This document shows, piece after piece, positions 45,737 to 56,899 of a stretch of DNA of 64,000 nt; position 1 is the stretch's first letter, and every line of letters begins with the position of its first letter. Made by a program: the position numbers and the translations under genes. Below the pieces are notes generated by a model, which was not told the origin of the DNA, did no database searches, and saw nothing but the letters and a program-made list of their open reading frames with translations. Source of the DNA: Pyrenophora tritici-repentis (Eukaryota; Ascomycota; Dothideomycetes; Pleosporales; Pleosporaceae); assembly GCF_003171515.1 (NCBI RefSeq), contig NC_089394.1, positions 620,001 through 684,000 on the forward strand, read 5' to 3'.

Positions 45737-48118
45737 TCAATCCCCACCACCACCACTCTCCCGCCTCAACCCCTCAAAAAACTTCCTAACCCCATCCTCA
45801 GCCTCCTCCCCATCTCCCAAATCATCAAAAACAACAGGTATATGCTCCAGATTATCAACACCGTCCACGCTCACACCAGCCGGTAGAACAGGCCCTGGAG
45901 CCATTATGAACGGGAAAAGGGCTGCGGCGTCGGAGTCCACCCCTGGCGACGAAGAGGATGATGACGATGGGGGCGGAAGAAGAAAAGGAAACACACCATC
46001 TGTCCATGTATCTTTCGGTACAGTGGTTGGCGGGGCGTTTGTCGTGTTAGTGGTCTTGTTGGCATGTGTCACCGTGATATCCCCCGCCGCCATCGTCGTC
46101 GTCGTCGTCGTCGTCGCATTCGCAGACTGCTGTCCGCCAACGCCAGCCAAACCCGATTGACCCTTCACATCCTCACCCTCCCCTCCAGCTTCAGCTCCAA
46201 TTCTCGAACTGTTTGTCTTCAGCCCCGGGTACAAACTCCCCCAATCAAACAGAATCTCAGTCTGCTGTCCCATGGGTTTGCTTTGTCGTCGCTGTCGCAG
46301 AGTAGCAACGTTTTTAGCATCGAATCGCGCAGCCGTGTTCTGCGTGTATGATTTCATGGCATCGACTTGGGCTTTTAGCTCGTCAAGCCAGTGTTTGAGT
46401 GCTTGGTTGTTAGGGCCTGGTGTATCGGACATTTCTCCGTGAGATGGTATGGAAGGGGATGAGCGTTTGGTGTATTGTTTTTCTGTTGTGAATACCGCGC
46501 CACTGGATTCTCGATCGCTGTCGTTCGCATCGGTAGTAGTAGTTGTACTGCTGGTGTCGTAATAACCTCCAGGTGGCGCCTGGTCTAGATAACTACTGGT
46601 GAATTTCACGAGCGTGAATAGCGAATTACTCAGACTATTGAGTCTTTGGAGGAAAGCGGCGAAACTGGCGTCGATACTTTGTGGTGATGATGCTGCTACA
46701 CTGTTGTTTTCGTCTGTCGTTGTGCTCGTGTCGCTTTCTGTTGTAGCTTGTGTGCTGCTACTGGTATCTTGGGTATCGTTTTCTTCTGGATTGATGGATT
46801 GGTACGAGAACCAGCGTTTTTGACGGCGTGTGCGTGGGAGTGTATGGGCGGATATTGCAGCATCTTTTTTGGCATCAGCTTCCATGGTACATGCTGCTCG
46901 TTGTTTGTTGGGTGTTTTGGTTCCGTATAGACGTGCTAAATAGGCGTTCAACTCTTTTTGCACTTGTGCATTAGGCTGTTTATTGCCTTGTTGGACATCA
47001 ACGGCTTGGAGGTTATTTTGCTGGAGAGCCAGTGATGGACTAGGAGTTTTCTGGCCGGTCGTACTTGCATGCATAACGGGGTTGTACTTGCCATCGTTAG
47101 CGGCTACTATGCTGCTGGATGCAGTTGAAGACTGTTGCTGCGTCGAGTCTCCGCCATGCCATTGTCCATCATCTCCACCTGTGCTGGAAACCGAGCTGCT
47201 AGGGGGTGATGGTGATGACGCGGAATCAGAAGAGGTACCAGCACTAGTATGTCCTTTGTCGGTGCACGCGTTTCGTTGGAAAGTCGGCTTGGATGCTGCC
47301 CCTACGTTGTCTCCGAATTGAACTGCGCGGCCTGGATCGCCAAAGACAACATCGTGTGTCTCTGGTGCCACGCAAGTGTTGATACCAGCCAAGTTTGCGA
47401 CAAAGAGATCGGAATAGGAAGCAAGCGCTGCCTGGGCCACAGCATTGACCTTCGCCGTATCGCGGACGGTCAGATGTTGTGAGGGACTCGGTTTGGAACT
47501 CGTAGTTCGCGTGCCCCGTGGGACGATGTTGACGACTATGTTGGTTAGAAATTTAAACTCGCATTGGCGACATAGGACGTCTTGCTTACCTGCACAGTTC
47601 ATGTACATCTCCCTATTCCCAACTTTATTGAACCTGCTCACAATCAACACCATTTCATCCACTCCAAATCTCTCTACCTAACAGGTCCAAGCAAACAAAC
47701 AAGTCGTCCTTCCTAATCTCCCAAGTTCTATAGGAACTGTGAAAGGGTACTGGGATTGCAACGGACAGCCCCCAATAATACTCTTAGCGACCTTGAAATT
47801 AACGCCTCCGTCACAATTAAAGCTAAGCTGGCAGCTGCCCCCGCCATGTGTTGCTCCGCCTATGATAGACATGTTGTATGTCCCACCTGCTTCGTAGGTA
47901 GCGACAGGCGTCCACGGTGTGTTCCATTGGTATCCTTTACAGGCAAAGTTACTCCCGTCGGCGTTGAGGGGATTGAGAATGTTGTAGTCTTTTGGTTCGT
48001 TTAATCGGTTGGCATGGGGATCGCGGAGAGGTGACGGATTGCTCATTTGCATGTGAGCGAGCGTGGTTGAGAGCAAAGAAAGCGCGCCGAGCGCTTGGAG
48101 GATAGAAAGGCGAGGCAT
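45737..48118 (-). CDS. AA11-type lytic polysaccharide monooxygenase with long Ser/Thr tail; first splice site abnormal
   Basis: The ATG at 48118 gives a signal peptide (MPRLSILQALGALSLLSTTLA) cleaved before His22, the N-terminal histidine-brace residue (HMQMSNPSPLRDP). The second brace His is in GGATHGGGSC (His91). Homology then runs ...CLFAWT, FNKVGNREMYMNCA (47633..47590), VVNIV... (47535 onward) and LFVANLAG, as in AA11 chitin-active LPMOs. Exon 2/3 splicing (54 bp, GTAAGC/ATAG) is normal. The exon 1/2 joint that restores TWFNKVGN would have to end at about 47682, where the sequence is TG^TTAGGT rather than a GT donor; without splicing, a stop follows at 47680-47678. With that joint the total is 759 aa, in frame. 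The C-terminal 450 residues are Ser/Thr/Gln-rich and probably glycosylated or disordered. LPMOs are copper enzymes that oxidise crystalline chitin. Confidence 0.78.
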
Positions 48119-48710
48119 TTTGCAGGAGGATTTCTCCGATTGTCCTCCAGGAACTACTCTTGCAAGTAGCTGAATAGACGGCGAGTTCGCATTAATCGAG
48201 CAGACGTGTTTTAACATATCCAAGTTGGTCGCGAGAAGCAAGGGAGTCGAGGTGGCCAGAAGAGAACAAACACGCGTCGAATTCCAATGTCCCGTGGAGA
48301 CGTGTGCAACTCGATAGACAGAAGAAGATAGTCAACAGATTGGGGAACTGGATCTGTGGAGACGAATTGAGAATCATGCGAGATTGAACAGGATATGGGT
48401 AACAAGCAACCCGTACACGTGTACTAAAGATACCGTGCCGACTCTGCATATAATCCTCAAGATCATGAAGTGTCCATTAGAAGCGCGTCCCGTGAATCGA
48501 TGAGCTTAGGAATGACTCTTCTCGTATCACCGAACATTCTACCCGTTCCACCCAGCCACATGATGCAAAAAAGCTTCGCATGTTGGCAAAGCTTGTCCCA
48601 GAACTCCATTGGAATGCCTGTATACATCCATCTAGTCCACCTTGGTTCCGTCGTTACACCTTCATTATTCCCTATCCCCCCCAGATACCCGGTTACCCCA
48701 TATATGTGCC
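48119..48710. other. LPMO upstream region
   Basis: 590 bp between the LPMO start and the Pga2 stop codon. No other gene is seen. Confidence 0.45.
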
Positions 48711-49001
48711 CTATTCTTTCTTCTTGACCTCCCCTTTGGTGACCTTGACGCCCTTGCCCCGGAAGTCATTCGCATTTGGGCCGTCGCTCTTGCCGAGACC
48801 CAGCTCTTCGGCCTCTCTTTCCAGCTGTTGTTTTTGCTTCTTAGCCGCGGCGTTGAGCAGGTATGGGCGGATGAGAAGGTAGGCGCCGATGATGGCGATG
48901 ATGCGGACCCAGCGCTGGGCCGTCATTTCCTCCAAAGACTTGATTCCATTGTTGACGAAGCGGTTCTTCCACTCGACGACGTTCTCGATTACGTAGTCCA
49001 T
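48711..49001 (-). CDS. PGA2: Pga2-like ER trafficking protein
   Basis: Single exon, 96 aa. The sequence has an N-terminal amphipathic part (MDYVIENVVEWKNRFVNNGIKSLEEM), a single membrane helix (WVRIIAIIGAYLLIRPYLL, about 31-49), then a charged tail (AAKKQKQQLEREAEELG...) ending in a Lys-rich stretch. This layout, with 'R..RI..IIG.Y.LIRPY', is that of the Pga2 family. In yeast Pga2 is an essential ER/nuclear-envelope protein needed for maturation of Gas1 and alkaline phosphatase. It is divergently transcribed from the Mhf1 gene across 390 bp. Confidence 0.85.
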   Translation of the reverse strand: MDYVIENVVEWKNRFVNNGIKSLEEMTAQRWVRIIAIIGAYLLIRPYLLNAAAKKQKQQLEREAEELGLGKSDGPNANDFRGKGVKVTKGEVKKKE

Positions 49002-49391
49002 TCTGGAGGTGTGAAAGGTAGTTTGGGTGGAAGTTGAGGTGTGCTTTGCGACAAGAGGGTCGTTGCGCAGTGTAGATTGGGGTTTGCGCTCGTAGGGGTG
49101 TGGTTTTGGCGGTACAAGTGTGGATTAGAAAGTCTAAAATTTAATCTACAATGTTGCTTGTAGGGAGAATTCGGTCAGATTGCGACAACAGCAAAGGAAG
49201 TTATCGCGCGCAATAAATCACTCACAGCAAGCGTGGACCCAGCGAAGTCGCCGGGGTTGGCAGAACATTTGAGCCACCCGACTCATGGGCGGTGTCTTCC
49301 GAGGCCCCCACCATCGGCCCGCTTCCAGTCGCGTCACGTCTGGCACCGCAACAGCGCCTCGATCACTCACAACCAAGTTAATTGCAAACAA
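49002..49391. other. Bidirectional promoter between Pga2 and Mhf1 genes
   Basis: 390 bp between two divergently transcribed genes. No other gene is seen. Confidence 0.5.
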
Positions 49392-49913
49392 ATGGCGTCG
49401 AATGATGCCGAAGTAGAGCGCGAGGAGGTTTGCAGGTCCTTTATAGAGTAATATCAAGGGTAAAACTGACAAACCCCAGCGTCTCAAATCCGCTCTCTGG
49501 TACTCCATCGGCCAATTCATCGACGAAAAGTCACTAGAAAACGACCTGAATGCTACCCCACAATACATCGGTGCCCTCACTGAGCTAGTCTATACTCAAA
49601 TTGGTATATATCAGTCTCGAGTATTTGCCAAGAGTGGACTAACATGCTTATAGCAAACACCGCCCGGGACCTGGAAGTCTTCTCCAAACACGCCGGCCGC
49701 AAGACAATCAACCCAGATGACGTACTACTCCTCGGACGACGAAATGAGCAACTACAAGCTATGCTAGAGAAGGAGCTAGAGGACATCAGAGCAGCAGAGG
49801 GGAGAAAGGCAGATGGACAACCGGCCCCTACCCGTGCGCAACCAACTACAGCTGCGGCTGGGAAAAAGAGAGGCAGACCTGCTGGTGCGGGTAAGGGCAA
49901 GGCGAAAGCTTGA
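49392..49913 (+). CDS. MHF1: CENP-S/Mhf1 histone-fold protein
   Basis: Three exons, 49392..49427, 49480..49603 and 49654..49913; introns 52 and 50 bp; 139 aa. Joined sequence EREERLKSALWYSIGQFIDEKSL, YIGALTELVYTQIANTARDLEVFSKHAGRKTINPDDVLLLGRRNEQLQAML is the CENP-S histone fold, including the 'R..I...DV.LL.RRN..L' end. CENP-S pairs with CENP-X at the inner kinetochore and, as MHF, with the FANCM/Mph1 helicase at stalled forks. A basic AT-hook-like tail (KKRGRPAGAGKGKAKA) gives likely additional DNA contact. The start Met was chosen because it alone puts the short first exon in frame. Confidence 0.93.
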
Positions 49914-50356
49914 AGAGTATACATGTGTTTTAGCTTGGACTTATACTGGAGTATGGAGTTATGGTATGATACCCTTAAGTACGTTGAACACGGCTCACTT
50001 AGACAATTCATCAACATGTGAACATCACTGGAAACTCGATTCAAATTTATTTACAGAAACGAATAGTATATCTCCTTCTTCCTCTTTGTGTCTTCCACGC
50101 GAGAGAAGAAACAAGCCTCGCTTTTGTAACAATGCGTGTACCATATACACACGTCCATCAACAGCACATTGCACACTCATATCCCAGCCACGCTTCTTCA
50201 AGCAAGCAGAGACGTACCATATTACATCGCATCATGTATCACCCCCAGCGCCAGCACCAGTGTCAAAATCATATAAAACCCCATTACTACTCTACGCCAC
50301 TCTACCCATCATCCCAATCCTTTCACGATAAACTTTCCTCCCCACGACAACACAAA
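49914..50356. other. Intergenic, 440 bp
   Basis: This is the 3' flank of Mhf1 and the promoter of the small secreted protein, which is on the same strand. Nothing else is seen. Confidence 0.45.
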
Positions 50357-50820
50357 ATGCTGACACCCACCCCCCTGCTCCTACTTCTCCTTCCCACGCT
50401 CGCCCTATCCGCCTGCTGCTATCCAGATATCTACACCACCTGTGGCGACGGAACTCAAGGAACACCCCGTTGCGGGATCGGAAACTGCAATATCTTTGGT
50501 TGTGCGTGTGATGGTGGTAAGTTTCATTCGAACAGTCATCGGCAGGACTGATGGCTAGGTAATGGAGAGTCAATGAGAAGCCTTAGGTTGCCGACCGTAT
50601 ACGCTCGAGGGATGTATTGAGAGAAACGCAAATAGAACGTATGGGTTTTATGTGCTACAGAGGGCAGAGGAGGAGTGTAGGGGGGAGAGGAAGGATGCTG
50701 AGGTGAGTAGTATATGTCTATGGAGTCTGATCTCTATGTTTATGAGGACTAGAAGCTGACTAACGTCGTGGTTAGGCGAGACGTAAAAATGCGTTTGCTA
50801 TTTTAGAAGAGGGTGTATAG
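50357..50820 (+). CDS. Small secreted cysteine-rich protein (10 Cys)
   Basis: Three exons, 50357..50516, 50587..50702 and 50776..50820; introns 70 and 73 bp with GTAAGT and GTGAGT donors; 106 aa. A Leu-rich signal peptide (MLTPTPLLLLLLPTLALSA) precedes a compact Cys-rich domain: CCYPDIYTTCGD, RCGIGNCNIFGCACDGGC, EGCIERN. A helical end with one further Cys follows (VLQRAEEECRGERKDAEARRKNAF). Ten Cys in about 70 residues suggests five disulphides. Such proteins are common among secreted fungal candidates for host interaction or niche defence. I do not recognise a family, and there is no activity to assign. The last exon is 15 codons, including the stop. Confidence 0.82.
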
Positions 50821-51111
50821 GAGAGGAAAACACGTAAGAGTTTGTTTTCAGTATTGAATATTGGCCATTAATTATTACGTGTCATCGTCGTCTTAACTAT
50901 AGTACAGTCTGCATCTCCTGTATTCAACTTTGTTTCCTCCCATTCGTCGTTGTCGTCCTCCCCCTTCCATATGGTATAATGCATCAAGGTCGTTATAAAA
51001 GTACAGGGTGAAAAGGAAAATTATGTGCCTCATGGCGTAATTGAGACTGGGTCAGACTAGTCCATCAGATCCAGTATCAACTGATTGGGAAGATATTGTT
51101 CGCTGAATGGT

Positions 51112-52040
51112 TTAGTAGTTTGTGGCGCTGCCATACTGGTTGGTGGTGCCGTTGGCTGCGTAGCCGGCACCAGGAGCAACGTGGGGAGCAGTGTGATAAC
51201 CACCAGTGACGGGCTTGTTGCTGTCGTAGGCGTTGGGAGAAGCGACGGTGGAGCCAGTGTAGGCAGTATCGTGGCTGGGGCGGTAGTCGTGAGCGGCAGC
51301 AGGGGCGGCAAGACCTCCAGCAGTGGCAGTAGGGATGGTGCCAACCTCAGGGTCGCGGTGGCCAGTGGTCCTGGCGGCCTTCTTGCGCTGCCAGAACTTC
51401 ATGCGGGAACCGGCAGTATAGCCGTTGCTGGGACCAGGACCAAAAGCCTTCTCCTTCTTGTGGTGGCGCATAAGAAGGACCTGGACAAGGGCGCTGAGAA
51501 GGAAGAGGACGGCGCCGATGATAGCGACGGCCATGCAGGCGGTGTTGAGCTTGCAGATCGTACCAAGGGAGGCGGCGTAAGTGATTTGGTCGCCTTGGCC
51601 GTTGGAGCCAAAGCCCTGCTTGGAGCTTGCAGGGCCGTTACCAAGGGGAGTTTGGACGTTGCCCTTGCAGCTGGATGCACCGTCACGTGTTAGGACTGCG
51701 ATGGCGATCATGGCGCCGCAGCAGAGAAGGTTGAAGAGTATGCCGAGGAAGGCGAAGATTTTCTGATTAATAAATTAGTATGATTTCTATCGAATGTGAA
51801 AGTTTTTGTTCTCACCTTTCCACCGAGGCAGCATGTCAATAGGACAGCGAAAATGGTGTACAAGACAACGGCACCGGATAGACCAGTGACGGCCTTTTGC
51901 CAGGTAGGAATGCGAGCATCGCGATCAGCCTCTACAGCGAGGAAGTAGCTGTAGATTCCCAATACAACCGCCGCGCAGGCAAACTCGAGCGCATACAGCG
52001 CAGTCGAGCCAAACTTGAGTGCAGCACCGCCGAAACCCAT
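51112..52040 (-). CDS. MARVEL-domain four-helix membrane protein
   Basis: Two exons, 52040..51816 and 51762..51112, with a 53-bp intron; 291 aa. The start is ATG at MGFGGAALKFG. Four membrane helices are visible: ALYALEFACAAVVLGIYSYFLAV, AVTGLSGAVVLYTIFAVLLTCC, IFAFLGILFNLLCCGAMIAIAVL (crossing the splice joint) and ACMAVAIIGAVLFLLSALVQVLL. A loop with two Cys (SSCKGN, ICKL) lies between helices 3 and 4. The cytosolic tail of about 110 residues is Ala/Gly/Thr/Tyr-rich. This is the MARVEL/Nce102-like layout, a plasma-membrane organiser of eisosome or tetraspan type. The role is inferred from topology. Confidence 0.85.
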
Positions 52041-54052
52041 GGTCGCAAACACCAGCTCGAAGGTGGAGTGAAGTGAGGGAAAGAGGGCCAGATAGTTTTA
52101 GGTGAGAGGTTGACAGATCAGAAGATTGTGTGATGATGGGATGCAAGTAAAAGTTTGACGGACCATGGATTTATGTCGTCTCTCTTTGAACAATGCCAGG
52201 GCCGATGACGCAGCCTCACAGTCGACTTCACATCATGGCCGAGCGCTGTGACTGCCCTGTTCCGACACGTTTTCTGTCGATCCCCGTGCGTCAGCCACAA
52301 CTAGCGCCGCGCCTCTAGCTCTGAACCCTGCTTCTTCCTCACGCCGCGGCCCAAAACAACGTCATAATTTGAGCCTTTCAACCAAACAGCGAACAACGTC
52401 AGTCCCCATCCATGACCGAAAGTTTCGCCGGAGCAGCAGCAACAAAAACTCAATTCCCACCAGCTTCCGGTACGACAGCGTGTCGTGATGCCGCCAAGCC
52501 TGGCACTTGGAGATGATCCTCCTGGACTGACTGGACCCAGGTGTTCGTTGGAAATTTGTTTTCTTTTTCAAATGCATGCCAAATACCGTTCATCTCATGA
52601 CATAGTGATCCGGCTTGTCCGGAGCGCAGCCACAGTCTGACAGGCACGGCTACGGTGCGCGGCAGGGTATGATACAAACGGGTAATCCCTTGCATACCTT
52701 CAGGGCTTTGTTGAGACGACATGCGACCATCACATCTGAAGTCGGAGAAATATACAAGACAGGTCCATGGCTAGGCCCTTTCGTTGTCCTCCGATTCAAG
52801 TCACGTATCGATATTTACCGAGTGCTCTCACGATCCGTCCAGTCGTTTCAGTCATATCCGATGGCCATGACGCGCTACTATCGTTCCAGGCTTCTTTGCT
52901 TTGCTGTGTCACGCAGCTAGCGAAACCTGATCGTCTTCCCCGGACATTGCTGTGCTACTGCGTGTGCTGCGAACCCCACGGATATCACTCTTAGCGGGCG
53001 ATCAATGGTAATGCAGTGCCGGTCAAGCTTGGTGGTGTGACGTCGTCTAAGCACCGATGATTGTCGGTGAGGGGGCTTAGCGTCGTCATGATTCATCCGT
53101 TACTTCCGCATCGTCAGGCTGCATTGGAGTCGTGTCTGGGTTGGCAAAGAACCTGTGTCGATGGGCAGAACAAAAATCTCTGGCATCCACGAGTTACCTA
53201 CTTTGCGTAAATAGGTGTCGAGAGTCGTGGGGTGGAGGCTGGATATGAAACCACTTCGCAGTGGAGCTCAACGTCTTCCACTACAACGAGGTGTGCGAGC
53301 CAGCGGATGCCTGCCATTAAAGCAGCACGGTCTGCATACTGAAGCGAGTGATTTACCCGCTGCAGAATCGATGCAGAAATATTGATACTCAAAGGATACC
53401 GAGAGGTACCCGTGGCACAACTATCGCTATACAAATACCGCTGCTCGCTATTACATGCCGATTAGTCTACAGACAAAATAGCACTTTAGTTCAAACTCCT
53501 TGGATTTATACATGTACCTCAAAGTTATGTGTGCTCAAGCAGGGAGCCCAATAACTGTAATCCCAACACCAGCCACACAACACAACCCTATACTCGCCCA
53601 GACGACATATACAGACAGCGAAACCACCATAATACCTCCTCCATCATCCCAGTGTAAGCCACAACTATTATTCTGGTACGCATATTGTGCCGCGATAGAA
53701 AATTTAGAGAATGCGGGAGGCCATGCGGCGACAACAAGCTTTGCGACATGGAAAACCCGATAGGTTCAGGGCGCGACAATGGAGTTAAACATGAGTCGAA
53801 AGATGGGTTATGTGGTTGATATTGGTGATACGTTACAGTTATACGGACAGTGGAGCATATTTTGGAGAATGTCAAGGTATTCTTGCTCTGGATTGGACTA
53901 CAGTAACGGGGTTCCCCGTTGTCCTCCTCTAGTCAAATTCGCTACGAGAAGCAATTGACACAATTTACAATCGGCCGAGATTAAACTCTATATAGAGAGA
54001 ACTCCATACAACGATATGTAAATTGCAGAACTTGGAAGCCCCAGAATAGTGT
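52041..54052. other. Intergenic, 2.0 kb, no supported gene
   Basis: Only short unsupported frames on both strands. The first few hundred bases are the MARVEL gene promoter. No repeat or RNA gene is seen. Confidence 0.45.
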
Positions 54053-54430
54053 CTAACCATGACGTGTGGGGGGCCTTGGAATGTGACCAGTAGGTGGAGA
54101 TTCAGTAGAACCCACACACCCAAAGTCACATGTTTCACGCTTGAAATGATTAGCTTATGCGGTATAAAAGATTACAAACATCTTACCTTCTCCATGGCGG
54201 CTTCATCAGAGCGTGCTTTTGTGGGGGGCCGAGAGGGAGGATGAGTGCCGGTAGAAGGAGTAGTGCCCTCACACTGTACACCGTTACATGCATCCTTGTA
54301 ATGGTTAGCTTATGCGGACTATAAAAGATTACAAAGATCTCACACTGTCTCTAACGGCGTTTTTAAAGTGTGCATTTGGGACAGCGGCCGCAAGACCCAA
54401 TAGTGCAGCACAAACGATAAGAAACTTCAT
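54053..54430 (-). CDS. Small secreted protein with duplicated Cys exon
   Basis: Three exons, 54430..54344, 54294..54187 and 54139..54053; introns 49 and 47 bp; 93 aa. A signal peptide (MKFLIVCAALLGLAAAVP) and a short spacer lead to two modules, each encoded by its own exon. Module 1 has ACNGVQCEGTTPSTGTHPPS then RPPTK; module 2 has TCDFGCVGSTESPPTGHIP then RPPTR. Both share the plan C-x2/3-G-x-x-C-x-G-x-T..PPTG-x..P-RPPT. The two introns are nearly identical to each other (shared TTTGTAATCTTTTATA, CCGCATAAGCTAA and CAAG end), so exon and intron were duplicated as one unit. I do not recognise a family. A secreted product is likely, with no function assignable. Confidence 0.82.
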
Positions 54431-55355
54431 GATGAAGAGAATAGATAAGAGAACTTGTTGAAGGTAGTTTTGATTGGAGGAGGAGGATGTTGTTGAATAG
54501 CAATTCCGGGGTGTGAAGAGATCTCATTTTATGTTCATTCTGTGTGTCGGATTACAACCATAGCACGCGCCACCAGGGGGTTGATCGAACCTTACAACGT
54601 GTATACCGCCAATCTTTCGGTAATTACCATTCAATCGTATTACTCCATAAGACTGTGTCGTAGCTGAGAGTAAATAAAACTTTGACAGTTGTTCAGTCGA
54701 TATCACGAGTGAATGATGTCAAATCTTGGGGCCTGTCAAGCCAGGGGTTGTTCCTTCCTGCAGTAGGGAACCTGGGTAGAAGTTCTGTTAGGTGACGGTA
54801 TCAAATTCGTTCCCTATCATCGTTTGGTATCGTTTGGTATCGTTTGGGAGCCGTGGTTTTGGGGGTCGCTGTCCCAATGCGGTTGACTGTACCATGGTAT
54901 CATTTCCTTCGCGCGCACACTGGAAGGGGATCTTGGGTAACCAACACCATCAATACCAAGGCAGCATGGATTGAATGAAAGGCAGAATAGAGGAAATGAT
55001 ACTGGCTGTGTTGAGTATTACATATAGAGCCGGTTCGCACGCAATGGAGTGAATTGCATGGAGAATTGGCAGACATGCGGTTGTAATCCGGTCCGCCGCG
55101 GGCCTAATCCGGTCTGCTGTGGTCCTAATCCAGTCCGCAACAGTCTTAATCAGGCCTGCCGTAGTCCTAATCCAGTCTGCTGCGGTTCCAAGGTTCTGAT
55201 CCGGTCCGCCGCGGTCCGCCGCGGTCCTGATAATGTTCAGCACCACTGTGTTCTCTTATGAGCCGTGACTCTGACTCGAGCTATCGATAACGGGAGACTT
55301 ACTCCAACGACAACCAAAAACATTGATACCTATCATTATTTATCTTATCAATAAG
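54431..55355. other. Divergent intergenic region with minisatellites
   Basis: This region lies upstream of both the small secreted protein (-) and the prolyl hydroxylase-like gene (+). It contains three copies of a 10-bp unit ATCGTTTGGT (54819-54848) and a 21-bp minisatellite (55084-55231). Confidence 0.6.
55084..55231. repeat. 21-bp minisatellite, about 5-6 degenerate units
   Basis: Units read TAATC(C/A)(G/A)G(T/C)CYGC then a variable GYRGT end. Starts lie at 55084, 55105, 55126, 55147 and 55168, followed by a longer irregular unit. It lies 125-270 bp before the ATG of the oxygenase gene. The opposite strand reads as 7-residue repeats but has no other coding sign. Confidence 0.75.
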
Positions 55356-56167
55356 ATGTTTTCCGACAAAGTTTCTAGAGAACGTTCTGGCTTCTTGATA
55401 CTACTCTTTGTCTTGAGTGTTTTTATATCGTATATATGGCCGAAGTCTATTACCTCTACAGATGATCCTTCATCACATTCATACACAGCACGAATACTCT
55501 CCTACGACCCGCTCATGATACACCTCGAGGGGTTCATCTCACCCTCTGAACGAGCCCACCTACTGAGTTTAGGGTATGTTCGCTTACCCGTCGATAATAA
55601 TTCGAACTATATGCTAATATACCAACTAGAGAAGGCGCCTACAACAGATCGCAAGTCTATACCGGTACTAAAGACGATATTATTTCAGATTATCGCACGA
55701 GTGATACAGCGGTACTCCCGAACAACGACACCATCGTCCAACGTATCATATCTCGAGCTTCCAGCCTCCAAGGCTTCACACCTCTAGAGAACCACGAAAA
55801 ACTACAACTCACTCGGTACAAGGCGGGGCAACAGTTCAAAGAGCATTGGGATCACTTTCAAGACGAAGACATACCAGCGAATGAGACACAGAGAGTAACG
55901 ACAATCTTTGCCATACTCGAGGCAAGTTGCGAGGAGTGTGGAACGAGATTTCCTCGGATTTCGGTGGATTGGTCACAAGAAGACCAGAGATGGTGCTGCT
56001 TCATTGATTGCAATGATACCACCGGCATCACTATCAAACCTATTCCTGGCAACGCGCTCTTCTGGAAAAACCTCAACGTTACTGGCGACGGAGACCACAG
56101 GACCTTGCATGCTGGTCTTCCCCCGCTTAATGGCACAAAAACTGGATTGAATATCTGGACCCATTGA
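55356..56167 (+). CDS. Prolyl 4-hydroxylase-like 2-oxoglutarate/Fe(II) oxygenase, membrane-anchored
   Basis: Two exons, 55356..55573 and 55630..56167, with a 56-bp intron; 251 aa. An N-terminal helix (SGFLILLFVLSVFISYIW, about 11-28) should act as signal anchor. The catalytic domain follows: EGFISPSERAHLLSLG-EGAYNRS, SDYRTSDTAVLP, PLENHEKLQLTRYKAGQQFKEHWDHF. Iron ligands are His145 and Asp147 (HWD) and His233 (TLHAG); Lys243 (GTKTGLNIWTH) is the usual 2-oxoglutarate-binding Lys. All are present, so it should be active. P4H enzymes hydroxylate proline in the ER lumen; fungal members act on unknown proteins. Five Cys (173, 176, 196, 197, 200) in the insert may form disulphides. Confidence 0.93.
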
Positions 56168-56899
56168 TGCTGCGTTACGATATAACTACCGTACAACACG
56201 GTGTAGTGGGGGGCAGCTAGATGATGAGCGTACATGCGGGCATGTATTAGAATTATGGGTATAGTCCTGTCAGATATCACGCGTTGTTACTAGAGCTCTA
56301 AACATCAGAAGAGGGGGTCGGGATACCGCCGGGTGCCGCACCCACTCAGACATATACAGAACAATGTTGTAACGCAACAAAGAAGCCACAATAAACATCT
56401 GTCCTTATATTTTGAATATCCACTACAAACATCGTTAATCTAATAGTTGAGAGTCTTATCTGCCTCTAACGTCCGGGGTCAGTAAGCTGCGTACCCCACC
56501 TAACGTGGCGTGACCGTCCACACAATACCTAGCTCCACAATAACATAGGGTAACAGAATAGAATTCTGTGCATGGCTAGGCTATTACTATATGAAATAGG
56601 TCCTTATATGTCCTTAACCGTGGCACTTCGTATACGTTAGTGGAGCGCGCTAACATCCCTAAGTAGCCTAAACTTGTTCAACCCCCGCGACCACCCTTCC
56701 TACCTTGAAAGCGAGCTGCTAGCGGTTTCCGTGTATAGATTGTGGGCAAGTCGAAGTTAGGCGTGGCGTGGCTGCTATGGCCATCTAGGATAAGAAGCCT
56801 GTAGACTCTATGTGTACGAGGTGCTGTATATCTGAAGTGCTTCATCCACTCAACACCAAATCGATCAATGACATAAATGCAAATTAGACTTATTCTTTC
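56168..56899. other. Intergenic, 730 bp
   Basis: AT-rich DNA between the oxygenase gene and the first 5S rRNA gene. No gene is seen. Confidence 0.45.
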
